DNA of 64,000 nt from Opitutaceae bacterium (GTDB taxonomy: Bacteria > Verrucomicrobiota > Verrucomicrobiia > Opitutales > Opitutaceae), in NCBI GenBank assembly GCA_041395105.1, contig JAWLBB010000012.1:30928-94927 (forward strand). The letters run 5' to 3'. The notes beneath the pieces were generated by a model. That model saw only the letters and a list, made by a program, of their open reading frames with translations, made no database searches and was not told where the DNA came from. Numbering within the stretch: position 1 is the stretch's first letter; the number at the start of each line of letters is the position of its first letter. Below are positions 8,601-16,200 of the stretch, in pieces. The translations under genes were made by a program, and so were the position numbers.

Positions 8601-11600
8601 GAGGGGAAGGCATGGTTACCACGGAGGAATACCGCGGAAGACCCGTCGGCCAGGTTGAGGGTGCCGCTATGGGTCGACGCGCCGTTTCCATCGATCTGCA
8701 GGGTGCCATCGGTCACCAGGACTGATCCCGTATTTGTGATGCGGGTTTCTCCCTGTGAATAGCCCCAGTTGGCCAGCGCAGCCCCCTGTTTGGTCAGCGT
8801 TCCCGCATTGACGAAATTCAGGACGCTCGAGGTGTCCTCGCTGTAGGCGAAAATCAAGCCGTTGATGACGTTCACATTCCAGTTGGCCCCAGCCGCGTTG
8901 GTCATGGTCGAAGTCGAACCGCCCCGGGTCCGGAAGTAGGTGTATCCGTTCTGGGTGAAGGTGCCGTTGTTGGTGAACTTGCGGTTGGAATCGAGGGCGT
9001 GCGTCCCTTCCATGGTCGCGGTCGCCGTGGCGGCAATGACGGTCGTCCCCGCCCCGGCCTGTATGGTGTTCCCGGTCCATTCCGCAGTATCGGTGACGGT
9101 CAGGTTGCCATTGCCGGTGATCGTCCCACCGCTCTGGGAGAAAGCGCCGACGGTGAGATTCCCGTTGTAGGTGAATGTCCCGTTGGCGACCGAGAGCTTG
9201 GGCAGGGTCATGCTGTCAGTCAGGGATACCGTGCCGGTGCCCACGCTGAAGCTGCCGCCTCCGGTGACTGCGGCTCCTGTCGGGAAATTATGGGTACCCC
9301 GGTTGTAGAGCACGGCGGCCCCTTCCGCGATCAGGGTGGTTCCACTGTGGGTCGATGTTCCGAGGCCCTCGAATTGGAGGGTACCCGACCTGACATCGAT
9401 AATGCCGGTATTGGTCACAGGGGACGGACCACTGCTGTTCCCGAGATAGTTGGTCCCCGAGCCGTTCTTGACCAGCCTGCCGGCATTGGCGAAATTGAGG
9501 GTGCTGGCCGAGTCCTCGCTGTAGGCAATATAGTAGCCGTTCTGGATATCGGCATTCCAGACCGCTCCGGCCGCGTTGGTGATGGTGGAGTTCGAACCCC
9601 CGTTTGTCCGGAGATAGGAGTAGCCGGTCTGGTTGACCGTGCCCCGATTGAGGAAGCCCCGGTTGCCGGTCAGGAGCAGCGAATTGGAAAGGTTGGCCAC
9701 GGCGCCGTTCTCGATCACGGTGGAACCCGCCCCGTTCATGGTGCCGCCGGTCCAGTTGAGCGTGCCCAGAATGCGCGCGTTCTGGCCGGTGGTGAGGGTT
9801 CCATTCGACATGTTCAGGGAGGAACCAGCTGCCACCTCCAGGGGTCCGGTCGTGGTCAGGTTCTGGCCGGACTGCATCTTGAGCGTGACCTGGGAGGCGA
9901 TCCCGCCCACCCGGAGGGATTTCAACTCGGTTGCCTGGTTGATATTCACTTCGGTCGGTTCAGCCGGAACGATCCAGACATCGTCATTGGCGCCGGGAAC
10001 CTGCCCGCCGGCCCAATTGGCCGGATCACTGAAGTTGACCGAAGTGCCGCCCACCCAGAGCTTGGAACCGGGAGGCGCGACATTCAGGCCGATCGTGCCC
10101 GGTGCGCTCTCGTATTCCCCGTCAGTCAGGGTGTACCTGAACATCGTCTGCCCGATAAAGCCCAGTTCGTTCGTATAAACCAGAGCTCCATCAAGATCTT
10201 CACTGATCTCGCCCTTGAGCGGCTGGGTGTAGCTGGCCACCGCGAGGATATCACCCTCGGCATCCTGGACCGGATTGAGGATCTCGTCCATCGGCAGGGT
10301 GGTCGAGCCGGCCGTCGAGACAAAGACCGAGCGGAGAGCGGCCGCCGGACGGGTATTGGACACCATGTAGACCTCGACCAGCACCACACCGCTCTCTCCG
10401 GCATTCTTGACCTGGGCCTTGGCCGTGTAGACACCCGGCTGCAACGCCATCAGGATGGCCGCATCCTTGCCTCCCGGCTCCAGGGCGAAAGCGCCCACCC
10501 GTTCACTGGCCGCCAGGATCTGGTCGGCGTTGATGGCGTCTCCGTAATCATCATTGGTCTCCACCACATCATTGCCCTGCAGCAGGGTCAGTTTCGGATC
10601 GTCCAGGGTGCCCGTCACAAAACTGGCCAGCGACGGCCCGACCACCCGGATCAGGACGATGCGACCCCGGTTGCCGGTGATGACAAAACCCGGAATCTGC
10701 GCTCCGGCTCCCTGCGAGGTCTTGCCCCGGTTGGAGATATTGACCAGCTCGGTCGCCCCGTCACCAAAGGCATCGTAGTCGTAGACTTCGGCAATGGCAA
10801 TCTGGCTCTGGTCCCCCGTCAGGTTGTTGCCCGTGACAACGACCGAATACTGGCCGCCGGGCAATCCGCCGCCGGCATTCTGGAAAATGGCCGAGTCCTT
10901 GCTTCCGTCCGCAAAGGGAAGCTGCCACGCCCCCACCCGGGTCATCGCATCGATCAGTTCGGTCCTGTTGTTCCCGATCTCCCAATCATCATTGGACGCC
11001 AGGACCGTCCCTGCCAGCGTCTTCAACTGCATGGAGGGATCCTGCAGGGAATTGGGCACATTGAGCGCACCCAGCCAGGGGCCCGCCCCCCGGACCACCG
11101 CCGCCTTCTTGCCCGCACCGCTCACGACGAAGCCGACAATCATCCGGTTGGGTCCGGTCCCCACCGGACCGCGGTTGGAGATATTGGAGAGCCGACCCCG
11201 GTCGACCGCGATCAACCGCACGTTGGAGACGCCGATCACACTGTCGGCTTGCCCGTTCGTGTTGAACAGCTGCATCGCCGGAGCTATTGCCGGGCTGCTG
11301 CTGAAGATCTCCACCACCACGCTGACGTAGCCCGGACCCAGCATCGGGTTGGCCGCATACTGCGCGTTGGGCACCAGGGCGGTCAATCCGCTCGCATTCC
11401 CCTCGATCAGGACCTGCTGCTTCGTCGCGGTCGCGGGTGTCAACGCGGCGGCCGAGTCACCTTCGTAAACAACCAGGCGCACCGAATCAAACGATCCCGA
11501 ACCGGCCTGGTTCGAGAGCCCACCCAGATCGACGTCAAATCGAAGCTCGTAGGCATAACTGCCGCCTGTCACCGCCTGGTAGAGGATCGCGTCGCCGCCC

Positions 11601-11809
11601 GTATCCGCCACCACCGCCTGGAACATGCCCACCGTGACGTTTCCCTGCGATTTCCAATCGGTCAGTCCGTCGCCGAAGTCGCCGTTCTTGAACAGATTGG
11701 CCTGGCCCGCAGCCGATTGTACCAAAATGCCCATGACAACAGCCGCCACCATCTTGCCGACGACAATGGCCAGGCCATTGCGATTCGATCCAGTCATCCC
11801 GTTTTTCAT
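5699..11809 (-). CDS. Giant secreted repeat protein, autotransporter-passenger-like (2036 aa)
   Basis: Starts at the ATG at 11809, preceded by AGGGAG at good spacing. Order of parts: signal peptide (about 1-36, ending SAAGQ); a beta-rich domain (to about 190) resembling a carbohydrate-binding module; two copies of a domain with NISNRG, VRGAGPWL/IRVVGPSL, DPxxxL, NDDW/NDDY and VEVY signatures (about 205-345 and 355-485); a cadherin/Ig-like segment (about 495-590); an NFSDPANWAGGQVPG linker; six tandem units of about 227 aa (about 683-1973) rich in Gly, Thr, Asn and Ser; and a short ending in DVTIN. No beta-barrel, PEP-CTERM, LPXTG or T9SS-type tail is recognisable. Probably a surface or matrix protein; function unknown. 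A paralogue lies at 13287-18764. Confidence 0.85.
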   Translation of the reverse strand: MKNGMTGSNRNGLAIVVGKMVAAVVMGILVQSAAGQANLFKNGDFGDGLTDWKSQGNVTVGMFQAVVADTGGDAILYQAVTGGSYAYELRFDVDLGGLSNQAGSGSFDSVRLVVYEGDSAAALTPATATKQQVLIEGNASGLTALVPNAQYAANPMLGPGYVSVVVEIFSSSPAIAPAMQLFNTNGQADSVIGVSNVRLIAVDRGRLSNISNRGPVGTGPNRMIVGFVVSGAGKKAAVVRGAGPWLGALNVPNSLQDPSMQLKTLAGTVLASNDDWEIGNNRTELIDAMTRVGAWQLPFADGSKDSAIFQNAGGGLPGGQYSVVVTGNNLTGDQSQIAIAEVYDYDAFGDGATELVNISNRGKTSQGAGAQIPGFVITGNRGRIVLIRVVGPSLASFVTGTLDDPKLTLLQGNDVVETNDDYGDAINADQILAASERVGAFALEPGGKDAAILMALQPGVYTAKAQVKNAGESGVVLVEVYMVSNTRPAAALRSVFVSTAGSTTLPMDEILNPVQDAEGDILAVASYTQPLKGEISEDLDGALVYTNELGFIGQTMFRYTLTDGEYESAPGTIGLNVAPPGSKLWVGGTSVNFSDPANWAGGQVPGANDDVWIVPAEPTEVNINQATELKSLRVGGIASQVTLKMQSGQNLTTTGPLEVAAGSSLNMSNGTLTTGQNARILGTLNWTGGTMNGAGSTVIENGAVANLSNSLLLTGNRGFLNRGTVNQTGYSYLRTNGGSNSTITNAAGAVWNADIQNGYYIAYSEDSASTLNFANAGRLVKNGSGTNYLGNSSGPSPVTNTGIIDVRSGTLQFEGLGTSTHSGTTLIAEGAAVLYNRGTHNFPTGAAVTGGGSFSVGTGTVSLTDSMTLPKLSVANGTFTYNGNLTVGAFSQSGGTITGNGNLTVTDTAEWTGNTIQAGAGTTVIAATATATMEGTHALDSNRKFTNNGTFTQNGYTYFRTRGGSTSTMTNAAGANWNVNVINGLIFAYSEDTSSVLNFVNAGTLTKQGAALANWGYSQGETRITNTGSVLVTDGTLQIDGNGASTHSGTLNLADGSSAVFLRGNHAFPSGAVISGDGTFQVSGVAAVTIADNESLPRLTVTAGTLTYNGTLSVGVLNHSGGTISGAGNMTITDSAEWSGNTIQAGAGTTIIAADATATMTGTHALDSNRKFTNNGDFTQNLGVNFRTRGGSTSTMTNAAGATWNVNSAANYTFAYSEDSSSILNFVNAGTLTKGGVGLVYWGYSQGETRITNTGSIIIAGGNLQFEGAGVSTHGGTLDVADGAFAIFNRGTHTFPAGAVVSGDGTFYVAGVAAVTVTDNETLPRLTVTAGSLTYNGTLSIGVLTHSGGTISGAGNMTITGSAEWSGNTVQSGAGTTVIANTATATMTGTNVLEANRKFTNIGDFTQNLGVYFKTRGGSNSTMTNAAGANWNVNAAANYTFAYSEDSSSILNFVNAGTLTKGGVGLVYWGYSQGETRITNTGSIVVAGGNLQFEGNGASTYGGTLDVADGAFAVFNRGTHTFPTGAVISGDGTFYVAGVAAVTITDNETLPRLTVTAGSLTYNGTLSIGALSHSGGTISGAGNMTITGSADWTGNTFQAGAGTTIIANGAAATMTGSNALDGNRGFTNNGTFTQTGGCYFRTRGGSTSTITNASGANWNVNVAPNYNVAYSEDGSSTLNFVNAGTLTKQGSGLVYWGSGSGETKITNTGLIVISGGNLQFEGFGASTHGGTLSMADGTFAIFNRGTHTFPNGADITGNGTFYVTGVSDVTLVANDTLAALTVASGTLTYNGTLSVGAFVQSAGTISGAGNLTITGTADWSSSGVQTGAGTTIIANGATATMTGSHYLNGNRDFTNNGIFTQTGAVYFRTNGNSNTTITNGNGATWNMNIAAGYRSFYCEGGSDTLAVINNGTLTRSIAGLFYMGYSTGTNTLTNNGTIDFSVGTVQLDFNTVTLAGAGTVRLTTDGTTKPMTRPGSLGIGGTLQVVLASGYSPANGTTVRLIDYSSKTGTFSTITPPAGRTVSPTYAANGLDVTIN
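6310..9760 (-). repeat. Tandem ~681-bp coding repeats in the first giant gene
   Basis: Six units anchored by GAGTTxIA, FTNNGxFTQ and YSEDxSSxLNFVNAGTLTK. Anchors recur near 9735, 9050, 8365, 7690, 7005 and 6325. The unit ends near 7062 and 7743 are offset by exactly 681 bp and the two copies that follow are nearly identical in DNA over several hundred bases, while the outer units are much more diverged. Confidence 0.85.
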
Positions 11810-12348
11810 AGAGTCTCCCTGATTGATGAGGTCGCTACCCCGATTTGTTGAAAGTGTCGTTGAAAGACTCAGACACATGGCGGCCATGACCTGTCTTCCG
11901 GTCATTCAATGGCTCCAGGGCAGACCAACCCGACTGCCACGTCGGAACGCCTGCCTCGCACAGTTTTGCCGTTCAGCTATCGTCCGCAGCCTGTCTGCGA
12001 ATCAAATGGCAACCGATCCCGCAACCGCGGTCTCCACAATCCCGATCGTGGTGGCCCAAACCACCCGTCCCCGAAATCCCGGGGGGCCTTTCAATTACAG
12101 CAACCGCGGAAGCGTAGGTGTCTGGGGGAATGAAAGCACTATGGACCTTGTCGCAGGCGAAATCCAGTTTGTTTTATCACGCCCCTTCGAGAAATTAGAG
12201 AACCTTATTGTCGAGTCCCCTTGCTACCGGGCGTAATTGCGGTAGTTCTCAGCGCTTCGAAGGCGCGCCCAGCGGTCACGCCCTGCCCTCAGGTCGAACG
12301 GGTGGGGACGGACCGCCGGGCCGTCCGCCCTGAGAATCCCTTCGTAGC
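11810..12348. other. Gene-free stretch upstream of the giant gene
   Basis: Holds the promoter side of the minus-strand giant gene (11810 upward) and, at 12261-12328, a diverged copy of the 69-bp repeat. The short open frames here have no recognisable protein character. A GTTGAAAG direct repeat is seen near 11846-11865 (GTTGAAAGTGTCGTTGAAAG). Nothing else was recognised. Confidence 0.5.
12261..12328 (-). repeat. 69-bp dispersed repeat, diverged inverted copy 3
   Basis: Read on the minus strand it carries the same order of modules as 5502-5570. The GGACGGACCGCCGGGCCGTCC core is conserved, and the GGCGCGCCC...CGCCC module has several changes. It lies just past the stop codon of the methyltransferase gene. 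Confidence 0.65.
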
Positions 12349-13152
12349 TCATTCCTTCGCCGCGACCAGCGAAAGTGCCATCCCATAAGGATTGTCCTCC
12401 TGCGTTTCGATGATGGAGGTGAAGCCGAAGTGGCGGAGCGCCGCCAGGATGTCCGCCGAAGTCATCCAGCAGGCCTGGGGCTCGGTGCCTCCCAGGAATT
12501 GATGCACCTTGAAGGTGTCCCCGTAGAAATGGGGATGGAGGGTGTGGGCAAATCCGTGGGAGACCGTCGGTTGAGGCGGTCCGAACCGCTCGGCCATGGC
12601 GGGCTGCTTTTCGAACAGGCTGGGATGATGAGTGATCGTCCACAGATAGATCCGCCGGCAGGTCACCGAAAGCAGCCGGATCAGGCCGACCGGATCCGTC
12701 AGATGGTAGAGGAAACCACAGCAGAAGCCGATATCCCAACCCGCTTCCGGATCCCCGGATCGCTCTGCCAGGTAAGTGACGGCGTCACCCAGCAGAAAGT
12801 GCACGTTGGGCATCCCCAGGGTCTCCTTCGCCACCAGGCATTTGAGGTAGGCAATGGCATTGGCTTCGATCGCCTCCAGACGACGCACCCCCAGACGGGA
12901 GAGCATATGGGAATGTCCGCCTTCGAGGGGCCCCAGTTCGACCACGGACTGCCCCCCGAACCCCACGCCCGCCATTGCCTTGAGCTTCTCGTCCGCCCAA
13001 TACACCCGGGGATCGTCAAAGAGCCCGGCCTGACCCGCCGTCACTCCGGCCTCATCCGGGAAACGACTGGCCCAGCTCTCGAAGAGATCAATGGCGTTCT
13101 GCGCGGAGGGCGAACGGTTGATGAATGGATAATCGGAACGGACGATCGACAT
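12349..13152 (-). CDS. SAM-dependent methyltransferase, function unknown
   Basis: About 267 aa from the ATG at 13152 (MSIVRSDYPF); in-frame starts also exist at 13176 and 13209 and the ribosome site does not decide between them. A class I methyltransferase fold is indicated by VVELGPLEGGHSHML (motif I), EAIEANAIAYLKC (acidic ribose-binding position) and an IGFCCGFLYHLTDP segment. The C-terminal half (HPHFYGDTFKVHQFLGG) does not match a substrate class that I can name; it resembles proteins annotated as small-molecule or sugar methyltransferases. It lies between two giant surface-protein genes on the same strand, so a link to surface glycan or protein modification is possible but is inference only. 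Confidence 0.75.
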   Translation of the reverse strand: MSIVRSDYPFINRSPSAQNAIDLFESWASRFPDEAGVTAGQAGLFDDPRVYWADEKLKAMAGVGFGGQSVVELGPLEGGHSHMLSRLGVRRLEAIEANAIAYLKCLVAKETLGMPNVHFLLGDAVTYLAERSGDPEAGWDIGFCCGFLYHLTDPVGLIRLLSVTCRRIYLWTITHHPSLFEKQPAMAERFGPPQPTVSHGFAHTLHPHFYGDTFKVHQFLGGTEPQACWMTSADILAALRHFGFTSIIETQEDNPYGMALSLVAAKE

Positions 13153-13202
13153 GCGGCGAGGGAGATCTCCGCCCATTGAAACCGGAAGCCGGGCGGGGTG
13201 GC

Positions 13203-13238
13203 GAAACAAAAAGGCGGCGCCTCCGCAGAGGCGCCGCC
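13203..13238 (-). terminator. Rho-independent terminator of the second giant gene
   Basis: An 11-bp GC stem (13213-13223 with 13228-13238, loop CGCA) followed on the minus strand by TTTTTGTTTCG. It lies 48 bp past the stop codon at 13287. Confidence 0.85.
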
Positions 13239-13286
13239 CGGACCCACGATGAGGATCGTATGATCCTGCTTCGTCAGAGAACTGCT

Positions 13287-16200
13287 CTACTGGTTGAAGG
13301 TGATGTCCAGCGCGGTGGCCTTGTAGTCAGGCGTCAGGGAGGTGTAGCCACCCGGCGCCGTCAACGTGCTCACCGTCCCGCTGCGAGAACTGTAATCAAG
13401 GAGCGTGATCGTCTGCCCGTTCGCCGGGGCGAATCCGGTTGCGAGCAGGACCTGGAGGGTGCCTCCGAAGTTGATCGTCGCGCCTCCGTCAATCACCTTG
13501 TTGTTGGTCTGACCCGAGGTGGTCAGTCTGGCCGTGCTGCCGCCCGCGAAGGTGAGGGTCGAAGCCGTTCCCATATTGAACGAACCTCCCTGCACCTCAA
13601 GGGTACCATTGTTGGTGAAGGTGGAGAGACCGCTGCTCGTCCCGAAGGAGCAGTTGCCAACCCCCGACTTGATCAGAGTCCCGTCATTGACAAACACGAT
13701 CGACGAGCTGCTGTCGTTGTTCACCAGACGGGTACCGGTGATGGTCCAGTTGCCCGCGGAAGCGTTGGTCACGGTCCCGACCGGATTGCCGATGCCCCCC
13801 CGTGACGACCAGTAGCCATTTCCGGTCAGGCTGTAGGTTCCCCGATTGATGATCTTCCGCCCCGATTCCAGATAAATGACCCCCGTGTGGTTCACGCTTG
13901 ATCCCGTATCAAAGATCGTGGTTCCCGAACCGGTGTGCGCGCCATTGGTTAGAACGGCAGATCCGGTCACCGTCAGATTCGCGGTGCCGGTAAGGGTTCC
14001 ACTGGTGTGGGTGAACGTCCCGACCGTGAGATTCGCGCCAACGGACACGGTGGCGTTGGTCATCTGGAGCGCCGCCAGGGTTTCGGCCTGGTTGAAGGTC
14101 ACCGAGGTTGAGCCACCGCTTTCAGCCGTCAGCGTGGCGGAGTCATTGATGCTCGAGCCGGACGCGAAGACATGGGCACCGTAGCGGAAGGAGACCTTGG
14201 CGAATTCGGCCACGGTCAGCGCGCCCTGATGGGTGCCTCCGCCGACTCCGCGGAATTCCAGCGTGCCGCCCTGTACGTCGACCGTTCCCGAAGCAAGGTT
14301 GCTGAAGGTGGTGGTGCCTCCATTCGTGCCCATGTAGACCAGGGCACTGTTCGTCTTGGTCAGGGTGCCGGCATTGACGAACGTCATGCTGCTGCTCCCG
14401 TCGGTGTAGGCAATATAGTTGCTGGCGTTCGAGTTCACCGTGAAGGTGGCCCCCACCGCATTGGTCACCACCGACTGCGATCCCTGGTCGGCATAGAGCG
14501 AGCTGCCTCCGCCAATGGTCAGCGTGCCGTTATTGGTCAACTTGCGGTTGTTGCGCAGGTAGAGCGTCGATCCAGTGGAGAGATTCGCCGTCGCCTGGCT
14601 GCCGATGATGGTGGTGCCCGAGCCCGTCTGATAACCACCGGTCCAGGTGAAGGAATCGGATACGGTCAAGTCAGCCGAACTGGTCAGGGTCCCGTTGCTC
14701 TGCGTGAAGGTCTCCACGGTCAGGGCCCCTCCCGCGCTCAAAGTACCGTTGCTGATCTTGAGATTCGGGATGGTCAGGGCACCCGCGATTGAGACCGTGT
14801 TATTGGCCACTTCAAACGTGCCGGAGTTCGTCACCGAGGCCCCGCTCTGGAAGGTATGGGTCCCGCCATAGAAATAGGCCGTGGCATTTTCCGCAATGGT
14901 CAGGGTGCCCGCATAGGTGCTGGTCCCGCCGCCGCGGAAATCGAGAACTCCGCCGGCAACCTCGATCGTTCCGGTATCGGTGTTGGTGACATTGGTCGCA
15001 TAACTCGCGTAACCGATATAGTTGGTGCCGACGAGGTTGGCTTTGACCAGTCTGCCCGCGTTGACCAGATTCGCGGTCGCCGAGCCGGTGTTGGCATAGA
15101 TGATGTACTGCCCGTTGGCGAGGTTCGAGGTCAGGATCGCGTCCTTCGCATTGGTGAAGGTCGACTGCGAGGTGTCGTTGGCGTAGAACCCGGAGTTTCC
15201 GGACAGGGTCAACTCACCCTGATTGGTGAAACCCCGACCGCCTTTGAATTCCCAACGCCCGGAAGTCATGGTTCCCGTTCCGTCCGCACCAAGGATGGTG
15301 GTTCCGATACCGTTCTGAGTCCCGCCTGTCACGGTCAGTGTGTCCGTAACGTTCAAGTCCTTGGAACTGGTGAAGGTGCCCGCACTCTGGGTGAACTCCG
15401 CCACCGTGATATCCCCGCCGGCGTTGAGGGTGCCGTTGGAAATCTTGAGGGATTCGAGAGTCAGGGGATTCGGGACGCTGACTGAGGCCACACTGGAGAC
15501 GTTGAGGGTCCCGGTATCGCTGATCACGGCATCCTCACCGAAGGTATGGGTGCCGCGGCTCAGGTTGACCTCGGCGCCGGAGGCGATCACAAGCGTGCCG
15601 TCGTGGGCCGCCGCACCGTTGCCGTCAATCTGGAGAACGCCTCCCGGGATGTTGATCGTCCCGGTGTTGGAGAAGTTCGACGTTCCCCAGGCGTAGCCGA
15701 TCGAATTGACATTCTGGTTGTTCTGCTTGGTCAGGATGCCGGCGTTGTTGAAGTCGAGCCGGCTGCCGTCGTTGGCCGGGTAGGCCACGTAGCGGTTGTT
15801 GGACAGATTAAGGAGCCAGGTGCCGTCTTCACCATTGGTCACGGCCGACTGGGTCCCGTCGGTTGCATACAGCAGGGCGTTGCCCAGTTGGGTGACCTCA
15901 CCATGGTTCGTGAAGTTGCGGTTCCCGTTGAGATAGAGATTGCTGTTGTTGAGCGTGGCCGTGGCCCCGTCTTGAACAACCGTCGTCCCGGACCCATCCT
16001 GATAGCCGGAGGTCCAATTGAGGGAGTTGGTCACGATCATATCGCCGTCGCCCTTGAGCCGACTGCTGCCTTCCTGGGTGAAATCGGTCACGGTGAGGGT
16101 GCCGGTATAGTCGAGCTCACCGTTGCCGGAGAGCTTCAACGTCTCCAGGACGTTGGCCGAGGCGATGACAACGTTGGTCTGGCTCCCCACGTTGAACGTT

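Noticed and set aside
6310..9760. Regular DNA repeats that look like a CRISPR or satellite array
   Set aside because: The period is about 681 bp and the repeats are in frame in one protein; no short repeats with unique spacers.
8999..11851. A 950-codon open frame on the plus strand opposite the first giant gene
   Set aside because: It is the antisense of a high-GC repeat gene; the composition (Arg, Gly, His, Asp, Pro rich) is typical of shadows and the minus strand has a signal peptide and ordered domains.
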